Assembly: GCA_964607245.1 (NCBI GenBank)
Contig: CAZSIB010000005.1
Span: forward strand, 54,595-118,594
From: CAZLPZ01 sp964607245
GTDB lineage: Bacteria; Pseudomonadota; Alphaproteobacteria; Micavibrionales; Micavibrionaceae
Direction: 5' to 3'
Length of the DNA: 64,000 nt
Numbering within the stretch: position 1 is the stretch's first letter; every line of letters begins with the position of its first letter. The notes below the pieces were generated by a model. The model was not told the origin of the DNA and ran no database searches. It worked only from the letters and a program-made list of their open reading frames with translations. This document shows, in pieces, positions 52,433 through 60,370 of the stretch. The position numbers and the translations under genes are program-made.

Positions 52433-53929
52433 TTAAATATCGGTATGCCCGCGCGGGATCATTGACCCCACGCGCGTGCGCCACGGCGTGCCGGGAAGCC
52501 TCTGTCGTGTGCTCCGCGGCAGTCGCATGGGTTCAAGAGACAGCGCGCCCGCAAGTGCATCAAGCCCGTCATCGCGGTTATGCGCGGCGTCCACGCGAAA
52601 ATCACGGAGCTCATCCATAAACGGCGTTTCTGTCACGGATCGATGGACGTGCAGCATGTGTGCGGCAAGCGGTGTTTCCAGCGCGGCAATAATCCGCATA
52701 TTTTTATTTTGGGTTTGGTTGACTTCGATCACGGCTGTGTCCGCGCGGGCGTGGACAATTTCACGTCGCAAAATCGCCGGTAAAAAACGCCCGAGGCCAT
52801 TGGTTTCTAGGCCCAAAACTGGGATTCCCCATTTATACATCAGATCGGCGACCGCCTTGCATTGTTGCGTGGCGTCGTCTTGTTCGGCGTGCGGATCGAC
52901 ATGCAGATAGGCGAGGCGATGCAAAAACACATGGCCATCTTGACCGGTGTACACAAGCGCGACCGCGCTTTTATCCCCGCGCCCCCGAGCCAAGGCGGGA
53001 TCCCACCACGCGCTTGCCGAGACAAGGGGAGTACTGCACACGTGGAGCATCGCGAGTTCTTTGGTAAAAATCGGATCGTCGTCGTAGATCTGAAGATCTT
53101 GGGGATCAAAATAATGTGTTTTGATGGACACAGGCTCCAGCATCATCTGGCTTTGGAAATGATTCTGTCCCGTTTGTTCGGCCAAAATGTCCAACACCGC
53201 GTCCGAATATTTTTCGGGCCAGGTGGGTGTGCCGTTTTTGCGCCGTGCGGGAATCTTCAAGCATTTATAATGTTTCAAGAACGGGCGATGTCCGGGCACG
53301 TCGCGCCGCGCGCGTGTCGCATAGATCGTATCAAAGGTATGCGGCGTGCCGACATACAGAATCCGCGCGCGCGCCGCCTGGATATACGAAAGTTCACAAA
53401 GGCGTGTGCGCAGTTCCTCCCGTTTTTGCGCGGTGTCCGATGTATTCGGCACCTCGACATCATCGCAAATAATCAGATCCGCGCGCATGCCCGTAAGATT
53501 TCCAGAGAGGCCGCACGCGACGACCGACGGATCGCGCCAGAGCGCCTTGCGTACAACCGTTAACCGGTCGCTCGCCCATTCATCCGTGCGGTCGGGAATC
53601 AAATGTTGGGCAAACGGGTGTCGTTCGATGATGCGGCGTACGTGACGCACCATGCGTGTCGCCAACGCCTCATCCGCCGAGACGACAAGCACGCGCAAAT
53701 TTGGATTTTGGATGAGCGACCATACGATGAAAAGGCCCGTGATTGTGGATTTGCCGCACCCACGAAACGCCATTAAAAGGCGCCCCGGATGAGGATCATC
53801 CGCTGGCCAGTCGGAAAGCCACGACGCGATGCGTAAATGCACGCGCGGCGTTTCCATGCCGTTAAACCGGTTCCAGAACGCGACAAAAAGCGGAAAATCC
53901 GCGGTTTTTAATTTGGGATAGGTCATCAT
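52433..53929 (-). CDS. Phage terminase large subunit
   Basis: This is the DNA-packaging motor with ATPase and nuclease. The 498 residues have Walker A FRGCGKST (about 55-62), Walker B LIICDD (152-157) with a following acidic residue, and coupling-motif candidates near YVGTPH. The RNase H-like nuclease domain from about 300 has Asp310 (WWDPALARG), Glu375 (LETNGLG) and the distal aspartates in NRDDGLDALAG (451-461). All catalytic residues appear intact. The start overlaps the upstream 142-residue gene by ATGA, and AAGGAGA precedes it. The type resembles podovirus packaging motors. Confidence 0.9.
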   Translation of the reverse strand: MMTYPKLKTADFPLFVAFWNRFNGMETPRVHLRIASWLSDWPADDPHPGRLLMAFRGCGKSTITGLFIVWSLIQNPNLRVLVVSADEALATRMVRHVRRIIERHPFAQHLIPDRTDEWASDRLTVVRKALWRDPSVVACGLSGNLTGMRADLIICDDVEVPNTSDTAQKREELRTRLCELSYIQAARARILYVGTPHTFDTIYATRARRDVPGHRPFLKHYKCLKIPARRKNGTPTWPEKYSDAVLDILAEQTGQNHFQSQMMLEPVSIKTHYFDPQDLQIYDDDPIFTKELAMLHVCSTPLVSASAWWDPALARGRGDKSAVALVYTGQDGHVFLHRLAYLHVDPHAEQDDATQQCKAVADLMYKWGIPVLGLETNGLGRFLPAILRREIVHARADTAVIEVNQTQNKNMRIIAALETPLAAHMLHVHRSVTETPFMDELRDFRVDAAHNRDDGLDALAGALSLEPMRLPRSTRQRLPGTPWRTRVGSMIPRGHTDI

Positions 53930-54354
53930 GTTTCTCCTTCTGGGTCGCCGTCATCGTGGTCGTGATAATCGGCAACGTCGTGTTGTGCGCTTGAATAGGA
54001 ATCGAGAACATCGGGCGCGGGGGCGGCCGTGCCTTTTTCTTTCGACGCATCGATACGGCCTGCAAGCCGGACCAATAATTCGATATGCCCCGCCGCCGCC
54101 TTGCACGCCGCGTGATATTCCGCGAATTGCTTGGTTATTGTTTTCGGGGTTGATTTTTCATCGCCGCATGTTTCTGCGTCATCGCCGCCATGGGTTTTGA
54201 CGCGCGATAAACCCTCGTTTTTTGTGACAAAATCGAGATATGAATCGGTTGCATGCTTCAGCACATGCGGCAAAAAAATTGACAGTTCTTGATGAATCTG
54301 GGTCGGCAGATCGGGTTCTGGAAGACCGTCTAAAGATAGATCAGACATGATCAA
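53926..54354 (-). CDS. Orphan protein upstream of terL, candidate small terminase
   Basis: The 142-residue acidic protein has a helical N-terminal half (LPTQIHQELSIFLPHVLKHATDSYLDFV) and a second helical block AEYHAACKAAAGHIELLVRLAGRI (about 79-102). The tail is Asp/His-rich. I see no sequence match to a known small terminase. The position directly before the large subunit, with ATGA overlaps on both sides, is where that gene normally lies, so the role is inferred from place. Confidence 0.55.
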   Translation of the reverse strand: MIMSDLSLDGLPEPDLPTQIHQELSIFLPHVLKHATDSYLDFVTKNEGLSRVKTHGGDDAETCGDEKSTPKTITKQFAEYHAACKAAAGHIELLVRLAGRIDASKEKGTAAPAPDVLDSYSSAQHDVADYHDHDDGDPEGET

Positions 54355-54824
54355 CGCTCCGTCGCGTGAGAGAATTCAAGAAGATTGCGGGATTTCAGCG
54401 CGTTAAAATTATCGGCGAGCATTTGACGACGGAGCGCCGTAATGCTGTCCTGATCGCGTTTTTCATCTTCTGATTCGTTGAAAAGACCCAGTAAAACAGC
54501 CTCGCCCGATCCGGTGTCGCCCTCGACCCCCGCGCCGCCAAAAGCCGCGTTTTGCCGCGCGGTTTCACGTTTGAGGGCGTTTAAGCGGCGGCGTTCGGTC
54601 GATGCGCTTTCGGCATCCAAGATCATCTGATCACGCGCGAGACGCGTTCCGGCGATTTTTTCTTCGGCTGCCTGGCGTTCCTGAAGTTGCCTTAAGGCCA
54701 AATCGCGGTCTTTGTGATCGGATTTACGGTTTAAGAGTCGTTCTGCGCGGTCAATCGTGTTGACAATCGAGATCGATTTATTGATGACGGGAAGAAGCCC
54801 GCCCAAAGCCTGGATATCTGCCAT
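54351..54824 (-). CDS. Coiled-coil virion protein (internal virion protein-like)
   Basis: The 157-residue protein is dominated by a charged helix (about 22-90; RLLNRKSDHKDRDLALRQLQ and following), with the segment RQNAAFGGAGVEGDTGSGEAV (about 90-110). Arg/Gln/Ala-rich helices with an AxFGxxGV...SGS motif of this kind occur in the internal core or adaptor-region proteins of podoviruses, encoded after the tail tubular genes. The place in the operon agrees. The family call is tentative. Confidence 0.5.
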   Translation of the reverse strand: MADIQALGGLLPVINKSISIVNTIDRAERLLNRKSDHKDRDLALRQLQERQAAEEKIAGTRLARDQMILDAESASTERRRLNALKRETARQNAAFGGAGVEGDTGSGEAVLLGLFNESEDEKRDQDSITALRRQMLADNFNALKSRNLLEFSHATER

Positions 54825-54825
54825 G

Positions 54826-56706
54826 TTAGTTCACCTGAGTTTCTGTTGTGATGGAAAGAAGATTAAAGGGGCGCGGGTCGTTGCTTTCGATCCGCCACAA
54901 AGACGTATCGAGGCGCGCGTGCCAGCCATATCCCGCAAGGATCAAATCGCCCGTAAAACTTTGTGTGGCACTCACACCGGGGAGAGTGAGCGTGCGCACC
55001 CCCCGCCCCAGATCCAGATCGATGCGGAAAGATTCCTTGATCCGTAATGCGGCGCGGACCAGGCGCAATTTATGCGCAAGGGGCGGCAATCCTACGCGGT
55101 TCATCGGAAGCGGCGTGATCTGGTGGGTAAATGGCAATCCAATTTGAACGGATGTCGCAGGGGTATCGAGCGTCACTGCTCCCGACACGACCGTTTTATC
55201 GGTTTGCGGCACGCCGTCTGCGAGGATTTTCACGACCTTGCCGTTGAGATGAGTAAGCCCCGACCATGTGGATTGAGGAAGCGCACTGGTCGCCGTAATT
55301 CCGGCGTCCGTGCCCATATTGTCTTTGATTTCTTCCAAGACGTGCGTGCCGTTCCTGAAGATTTGTAAAAAGACACGCTCGGCGACCGTGATCACACTTT
55401 TGACTGTGCCGTCGGTATCGTGCAGCGTCCAGGCAGCGACCTGTTCCGCGCGGTACATGGTGAGGCTTGCGAATTTGCCGTCCTCGCGCACGATGAACAA
55501 CAAACGCCGCGTTTTATCATAGGCCTGATCGATGATGCCGCCCACGACATGTCGGCATAAAAGCGCAAGGTCGGACGATTGATAGGCCTGTTCGAGATCG
55601 GTATATAGGTATTCGCGGATCTCGTTTCGGTTGCGGGCTACAAATAAGGTCGCGCCGTCAACATCCATCGGCGGGATCATGCGCGTGGTGACCGATCCGA
55701 TCCGCGTTTGCCGTTTGAGTTGCAGATTTGCAGGCGTCAAGGGATCGCCCGTGACCATCCATTCCGCGCCCGATGTAAACACCTGAAGATGACGGCCCGA
55801 GACAACCGCGCGGATCGCGTTGATTTGGTCGGACACGATGCCAAATTCAATTGCCTGGTCATCCAGTCCCGTGCCCAAATCAAAATTGAAATGGGCATGT
55901 GTTTTCGAGAGCCACAGACGGTTCGGGAGGCTCCGCGCGCCGCCAATCACCAAACGGTCTTGATGAAAGGCGACCGATACGGGATAACCGCGTAGGGGCG
56001 AAAACGCGGCCTCGGACCAATCGGTGGTCGCCGGGCTTCCGGCCAAGGTATTTGCGACAAGCGCGGTGACAGATGTGGGGCTTGTATACCCTGTAATGGT
56101 ACATTCCGTGTCGCGAATGCGGAGGCGCACGCCCACGTGATCGGGCGTAAAGATGCCGCTTGAGGCCGTAATCGTCACGGTGCCGGTTGTGCCACTGGCA
56201 AGAAGCGTCACGGCAGCGTCCGCAAAGCGGTAAAACGGTTGATACGACAGGCTGCCGCCGTTTTCGGTGGTATAGGCCCAGTCTACAATGCTCCATCCGC
56301 CAATGGCGCTGCGCGTGATTTTTTTGGGCGGGACGTCGGGATGCACGACCAGCAACGCATCGGCGCTTTGCGCACTTGCCAGTTGATCAAGTTGCGCGGA
56401 GGTCCAGGGCGCGGCCTGGTTGCCCATCCACACGCCATCTAAATAGACATCCATGCGCAGGTGCGAAAAAGCCAGAAGATAGGTTTGCGTGGTGCTGTAT
56501 TCATACGCAATGAGGCGGGTATAGCCGGGCAAGGTGCCAATATAGGCGGTGCCCGCGCGACGTTTCACTCCGCCTGTTGGATGGATGAACAGATTCCGGA
56601 GTTCAAGCGCGCCGTTATCATAGGCGCGAAGATCATCGCGCCCCAACAAATCGGGCGCGATTTCACCGGCGGTAAAATTCGTTTTTGTTGATGCCAAACG
56701 TGCCAT
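54826..56706 (-). CDS. Tail tubular protein B-like (podovirus tail nozzle/stabilisation protein)
   Basis: The ATG at 56706 gives 626 residues; a TTG at 56727 would overlap the preceding gene. The N terminus, TNFTAGEIAPDLLGRDDL then ALELRNLFIHPTGGVKRRAG, is the hallmark of T7 gp12-like or stabilisation proteins in podoviruses. A beta-rich body follows, with several immunoglobulin-like repeats (about 170-520; VTITASSGIFTPDHVGVRLR). It would build the short tail nozzle. It is the largest gene of the cluster and is intact, which argues against simple prophage decay. Confidence 0.8.
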   Translation of the reverse strand: MARLASTKTNFTAGEIAPDLLGRDDLRAYDNGALELRNLFIHPTGGVKRRAGTAYIGTLPGYTRLIAYEYSTTQTYLLAFSHLRMDVYLDGVWMGNQAAPWTSAQLDQLASAQSADALLVVHPDVPPKKITRSAIGGWSIVDWAYTTENGGSLSYQPFYRFADAAVTLLASGTTGTVTITASSGIFTPDHVGVRLRIRDTECTITGYTSPTSVTALVANTLAGSPATTDWSEAAFSPLRGYPVSVAFHQDRLVIGGARSLPNRLWLSKTHAHFNFDLGTGLDDQAIEFGIVSDQINAIRAVVSGRHLQVFTSGAEWMVTGDPLTPANLQLKRQTRIGSVTTRMIPPMDVDGATLFVARNRNEIREYLYTDLEQAYQSSDLALLCRHVVGGIIDQAYDKTRRLLFIVREDGKFASLTMYRAEQVAAWTLHDTDGTVKSVITVAERVFLQIFRNGTHVLEEIKDNMGTDAGITATSALPQSTWSGLTHLNGKVVKILADGVPQTDKTVVSGAVTLDTPATSVQIGLPFTHQITPLPMNRVGLPPLAHKLRLVRAALRIKESFRIDLDLGRGVRTLTLPGVSATQSFTGDLILAGYGWHARLDTSLWRIESNDPRPFNLLSITTETQVN

Positions 56707-56710
56707 GAAA

Positions 56711-57280
56711 TCACCCGCGTGTATCAATTAAGTTGAAACGAACAAGGCGCGTGGGCGTGTCTTGTTGGGCGTCCAGGCCGCGGGCGTTTAGTAACTCGCG
56801 GTCTGCCAGGCGATAAAGCGTTTCCGCCCGCGATGTGTTTTCCGTGAGCGGCAAGCAAAATTCAGCGGCCAGACGGGCAATAAACGCAAGATTAAAATGC
56901 GGTGGTTGCGTTGATTCCGACCCGCGGCGAATATACGAGAGCGTGATTTGCGGCGCGTCGGTTTCAATCGTGGTGCCTTGGACGCGGTATGTGGCGCCTT
57001 GGCTTGCTGTGCCATCACCCACGGACAAAGTGCGCACATGATCAGAGGGCAACGAAAAGGCGTAAGTATAATCGGCGGTGGGTGGCGTGGTCGGAGTCGA
57101 GAGCACGATTTGCGCGGTTGAAAATCCCCAGGGATAAAGGGCCAGCATGCCGTCACGGACGGGCGTATACAGTGTGTTCGCGATATCGGCCTCGGTGGAT
57201 CCGTCGCTTAAAGATATGATCTTGTACGCGCCAAGTTTAATGAGCGCTGCGTTGACCAGATCGATTTGTGTCATCGGCAT
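56711..57280 (-). CDS. Tail tubular protein A-like (podovirus tail adaptor)
   Basis: The 189 residues begin TQIDLVNAALIKLGAYKIISL, then YTPVRDGMLALYPWGFSTAQ, a pattern typical of T7 gp11-type tail adaptor proteins that sit between portal and nozzle. The C-terminal part is helical (AFIARLAAEFCLPLTENTSR). It lies 4 bases before the tail-nozzle gene. The presence of a portal-binding adaptor without a portal gene in the cluster is notable. Confidence 0.8.
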   Translation of the reverse strand: MPMTQIDLVNAALIKLGAYKIISLSDGSTEADIANTLYTPVRDGMLALYPWGFSTAQIVLSTPTTPPTADYTYAFSLPSDHVRTLSVGDGTASQGATYRVQGTTIETDAPQITLSYIRRGSESTQPPHFNLAFIARLAAEFCLPLTENTSRAETLYRLADRELLNARGLDAQQDTPTRLVRFNLIDTRG

Positions 57281-57310
57281 GGGTAAAATCCTTGATCATC
57301 AAAAAGTTGA

Positions 57311-57350
57311 AAAATAAAAATGCCGTCCCGGTTTGTGGTCGGGACGGCAT
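57311..57350 (-). terminator. Intrinsic terminator after the small head protein gene
   Basis: An 11-bp perfect stem, ATGCCGTCCCG (57320-57330) with CGGGACGGCAT (57340-57350), is followed on the minus strand by TTTTTATTTTTC. It lies 22 bases after the stop of the 79-residue gene and should sharply reduce expression of the tail and packaging genes relative to capsid. Confidence 0.85.
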
Positions 57351-57371
57351 GAGAGGTGGTTATTCAGATCG

Positions 57372-57611
57372 TTACGCGTAAAGCGCGATCGTGACGACTG
57401 ATCCGGTGTTCCCCGTGACCACATAGAATTTTGTCTGCGCGGACCCGGATGTGGCGAAATTGGCGATGATTAAATCACCGATGCGCACCATATCGGCGGC
57501 GGCGTTGAAATACCCCGCTGTTGTCACGGACGCATCCGGCGTTGTGTAATGCCACAAGGTAAAATTATTGGCATAGGCCAGCACACTGAGGTTAATGGGC
57601 GAATAAGCCAT
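57372..57611 (-). CDS. Small beta-rich head protein, probably capsid decoration or head fibre base
   Basis: The 79-residue protein is almost all beta: NNFTLWHYTTPDASVTTAGY, MVRIGDLIIANFA, then TKFYVVTGNTGSVVTIAL. Proteins of this size and pattern lie next to the capsid gene in many podoviruses and decorate the head. It has an excellent ribosome site (AAAAAGGAGAT) and terminators on both sides. High output as a separate short transcript segment fits a multi-copy structural part. Confidence 0.65.
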   Translation of the reverse strand: MAYSPINLSVLAYANNFTLWHYTTPDASVTTAGYFNAAADMVRIGDLIIANFATSGSAQTKFYVVTGNTGSVVTIALYA

Positions 57612-57642
57612 GTTGATCTCCTTTTTGTAAGATAAGATGAAT

Positions 57643-57687
57643 AAAAAAGCGCCCTCCTGGCGGGGTGCACAAAAGACCAGGAGGACG
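57643..57687 (-). terminator. Intrinsic terminator after the capsid gene
   Basis: CGCCCTCCTGG (57650-57660) pairs with CCAGGAGGACG (57677-57687) with one mismatch. On the minus strand it is followed by TTTTTTATTC. It lies 22 bases after the capsid stop and probably reduces read-through into the head-protein and tail genes. Confidence 0.75.
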
Positions 57688-57709
57688 CGAGGTTCGTCAA
57701 AAAATAGGT

Positions 57710-58543
57710 TTAATCCGGTGTTTCGTCACACTTGATGACAACGATCCCGGTCCCGTCGATGAGGGCCGCGCCTTGACTCATCATATTGTTGACAAAGTAA
57801 GACGCGCGGTCGCCGTGCCAGGTGATATCGGTTTTTATTTCCGCTGTCCGTGCATGACCCACGGCTGTTTTGTGGAACCAGAAGCACGAACGAATATCGT
57901 TTGCGTCAATGGGCAAGCCCGACATTTGGATAAACGTCGTCCCCATCCATTTACGCGCCTGGGCACCGCCCGTCCAGGGCAGGCTGTTCCCGCCGTTATA
58001 ATCGGCATTCGCAAACTCGTTGATCTTCAAAAGTTCGGACCATTGCTTCCATCCGACGACACAATAGCGTTGGCCGTCATCGGGGACATCGGCTGTGCCC
58101 AAAAGTTCAAATGCCTCAAGGATTTTGTCTTTGGTGAGGCCAATATTGCTGTCGACAATGACGTTTGTCGCGGCGCCGGCGAGCGCCGTGACAATCAAAT
58201 CATCGGTTTTACGGCCCAAGGCATAGGCCCCGGCCGCCGCGATGACGGCGCGTTCATCATGTTCGATTTTGAGTTCATCAAGATGATCCACCCAGTCGCC
58301 GGCGTAATAATCGGCAAGCGGGCATTCAACCGTAGTGTGCGCAATATTCATCACGGGCACCATACCGTGGGTGGATTTAGTTGAGGCCGCGCCTTTGCCC
58401 ACCTTTTGGAAGACGGCGGTCGAGCCACGTACGTCGCGTAACGTGCGGACGCAGCCCAAGAGTTTCGAGCCCAGGCGTTGATACGCCGTGTGCACTTCTT
58501 CTTCGAATTGTTTCACGAAAGATTGGTTAATGGAAACAGACAT
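57710..58543 (-). CDS. Major capsid protein (phage capsid family 2 type)
   Basis: The 277-residue protein starts MSVSINQSFVKQFEEEVHTAYQ, with LKIEHDERAVIAAAGAYALGRKTDDLIV (about 90-117) and the late strands SGLPIDAND and CFWFHKTAVG. This is the pattern of the small phage capsid proteins found in podoviruses such as those infecting alphaproteobacteria, with an HK97-like fold expected. No scaffold gene precedes it. It is the first gene after the strong promoter at 58815-58843 and is followed by its own terminator. Confidence 0.85.
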   Translation of the reverse strand: MSVSINQSFVKQFEEEVHTAYQRLGSKLLGCVRTLRDVRGSTAVFQKVGKGAASTKSTHGMVPVMNIAHTTVECPLADYYAGDWVDHLDELKIEHDERAVIAAAGAYALGRKTDDLIVTALAGAATNVIVDSNIGLTKDKILEAFELLGTADVPDDGQRYCVVGWKQWSELLKINEFANADYNGGNSLPWTGGAQARKWMGTTFIQMSGLPIDANDIRSCFWFHKTAVGHARTAEIKTDITWHGDRASYFVNNMMSQGAALIDGTGIVVIKCDETPD

Positions 58544-58814
58544 GATTTCTGTTGCCCTTTCTTTTGGTTAAATAGGGGTGAAAACGATTTTTGCGTGTTG
58601 CTCGGAACATGGTTATCGGTCCGTTTGGGGCGGATCTTTTCTTAGGGGGCGTCGGCACAGGAGATTCCCGCGTTATCGATACCCCTTTAATCCGGATGGA
58701 CTATTCCTTTTGGGTCAAGGATCGGCCAAGGTCCAAAAAACAGGCAAAAAGAAAGCCCGGGCAGGGATCCGGCGCAAGGTTGCGCAAGACCCTTTTCGGG
58801 CGTTCATAAAAGTA
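58544..58814 (-). promoter_or_regulatory. Long leader of the phage-derived cluster with a possible leaderless mini-ORF
   Basis: The predicted start site is at about 58808, so the ATG at 58807 would lie at the very 5' end of the transcript. It opens a 30-codon frame (58807 to 58715, MNARKGSCATLRRIPA...). That region also contains CCCGAAAAGGG, GCGCAACCTTGCGC and GCCCGGGC followed by TTTCTTTTT, so it could fold into alternative hairpins and act as an attenuator. The capsid start is 264 bases downstream. No other gene is visible between 58544 and 58903. Confidence 0.45.
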
Positions 58815-58843
58815 AGTATAAGGTATCTATACCACTTTGTCAA
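58815..58843 (-). promoter_or_regulatory. Perfect sigma70 promoter of the phage-derived cluster
   Basis: On the minus strand TTGACA (complement of 58838-58843), 17 bases, TATACT (complement of 58815-58820). An AT-rich upstream stretch (AAAATAATAC) directly abuts the -35 box. It is among the strongest promoters in the window and is directed at the capsid gene. No operator palindrome is obvious beside it. Confidence 0.85.
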
Positions 58844-58903
58844 GTATTATTTTGTATTGAGGGTAAAATAGGGATATAGACCTATTTTAGGTCGCGCTGG
58901 GGA

Positions 58904-60268
58904 TTACCCCGCGAGGCGTTTCTGATAGGCGACAGGGCGATCCGGGCGGCCAAAAGCATAGCCTTCGGCAAAGGCGATGGGATAATCGAGAAGAGGCCGA
59001 AGATGATCGCGCGTTTCAATTTGGCTGGCGATCAGGGAAATGCCACGGGCCTGAACGCGTGTCACAAAACGTTGAATAAGAGCTGCCCCCTGCTCCGAAT
59101 GGTGGGTTGTGACCAGTTTATTGTGGGCGAGTTTCAGGTACGAAAATTTCAACCGCGCCATTTGATTTAAATCAATATCGGTACTTTGAACGTCATTCAC
59201 TCCGAAGCGGACGCCCAGAACGCCCAGTTGAGTCATCACATTCTCGGTATTCTTGTCGATATGGCCGAGATCCCGCCCCGAGAGTTGGATGACCAATTGG
59301 TCGCGCAAACGCGGGGTTTCTTTGAGCGCCGCAACCAATTGTGCAAGGGCGGTGGGGTGAGTGAGTCCCGTGTGCGTCATATTCACAAAAAGGGGAAGAG
59401 TCGTTACACGCGCGAGAATTTGCGCCTCTTTCAGGACCAGCATATCCAGGTTGTTTTGGTGCCCCGCGTGTGTCGCGAGGCCTCGATATTGGCGCGCCGG
59501 AATATAAACGCCGGGTTGCAACCGCACCCGACCATAAAGATCGAAGCCGGAAAGTTTTTGTTGAGGTAAGGACACAATCGGTTGCATATAGATATCGATG
59601 CGGCCCGCGCGCGCGGCCTGATCCACCGCGTCGCGGAGCAGCGTGGGGCTGACATACACATCGTCGTCATCCGCGGGATGTGCGGGATCTTGGGATTTGG
59701 CCCGCGGGCCCACGGGTCCCGCGTTCACGTTGACGGCGGGCGGAGGCGAGAAAAATTTCTTTTTTGTGGTGGGTTTTGTCCGAGGAGCGGGAAGCGTGTT
59801 TTTTGACGGCGTTTCTTTCGCGCGGCGGGTCAGAAGTGTGACCAGTTGCAACATGCGATCCTTCATCCCCGACATAAATTCTTGATAGCGCCGATCCGAT
59901 TTTTCCTGGGTCGCGTGAAGTGTACGGAGCCCGGTTTCCAGCGTTTCAATCTGCCCCGCCATTTTGATGAGCGTCAGATCGTGATCACCCAGGCGATGTT
60001 GTAACAGGGAGATATCTTGATCCAGTGTTGCCTGGCGGAAGGTCAGGTCCTGATCAATGCGCGCGGCGCTTAAGAATTTGAGACCGCCCCCAACGAGGCA
60101 GAGGCACAAAAGAACGCCGATGATTGTGAGGCTGGATTGAAGACTGGTACTGCCCAACAGAAAAAGCATAAACGCGACCGACACCCCCAGAATGAGGAGG
60201 GCATAGGCGGTATCTTGAATCCGACGGGCGGCCTGGGGCGAGGTTAATTTTTCAAGCAAGGTCGGCAT
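58904..60268 (-). CDS. TipF-like protein: membrane anchor, coiled coil, degenerate EAL domain
   Basis: From the ATG at 60268 the product has 454 residues, about the length of Caulobacter TipF. There are two membrane segments (about 20-70), a coiled coil (about 75-140; IKMAGQIETLETGLRTL), a Pro/Lys-rich linker and an EAL-type domain (about 200-454; QAARAGRIDIYMQPIVSLPQ). The catalytic motif E-x-L-x-R is replaced by FDLYGR, and the DDFG region reads NDVQSTD, so it should not hydrolyse c-di-GMP but may bind it. TipF places the flagellum at the pole. No flagellar gene is in view. A longer start at 60352 exists without better support. Confidence 0.75.
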   Translation of the reverse strand: MPTLLEKLTSPQAARRIQDTAYALLILGVSVAFMLFLLGSTSLQSSLTIIGVLLCLCLVGGGLKFLSAARIDQDLTFRQATLDQDISLLQHRLGDHDLTLIKMAGQIETLETGLRTLHATQEKSDRRYQEFMSGMKDRMLQLVTLLTRRAKETPSKNTLPAPRTKPTTKKKFFSPPPAVNVNAGPVGPRAKSQDPAHPADDDDVYVSPTLLRDAVDQAARAGRIDIYMQPIVSLPQQKLSGFDLYGRVRLQPGVYIPARQYRGLATHAGHQNNLDMLVLKEAQILARVTTLPLFVNMTHTGLTHPTALAQLVAALKETPRLRDQLVIQLSGRDLGHIDKNTENVMTQLGVLGVRFGVNDVQSTDIDLNQMARLKFSYLKLAHNKLVTTHHSEQGAALIQRFVTRVQARGISLIASQIETRDHLRPLLDYPIAFAEGYAFGRPDRPVAYQKRLAG

Positions 60269-60370
60269 AGGGACATATAAATATAAGGTCAAGCATGGGC
60301 ATGCTAGCAGAGAGCCGTAAACTCGGGCAAGGGCCGAGAGAAAAAGACCCACATGATAAAGATGTCTTTA

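Larger units (their letters stand above)
51057..58843 (-). mobile_element. Phage-derived structural/packaging/lysis cluster, possible gene transfer agent
   Basis: Ten leftward genes in one unit encode, in transcription order, a capsid, a small head protein, two tail-tubular-like proteins, a coiled-coil virion-type protein, a candidate small terminase, a large terminase, a small membrane protein, a SleB hydrolase and a GTA-type holin. All frames are intact, most junctions overlap by ATGA, and codon use is like the host. No integrase, portal, scaffold, replication, repressor or tail-fibre gene is present. I see no attachment-site duplications, and ordinary host-type genes flank both sides. This fits a domesticated particle or a partial prophage. 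Confidence 0.7.

Noticed and set aside
58591..58809. 72-codon plus-strand frame upstream of the capsid gene
   Set aside because: It lies antisense to the leader of the cluster, has no ribosome site, and its end crosses the hairpin region; no protein-like features.
51057..58843. Attachment-site repeats or integrase for the phage-derived block
   Set aside because: I found no direct repeat at the two ends and no tRNA at either flank. The only tRNA in the window is 27 kb away.
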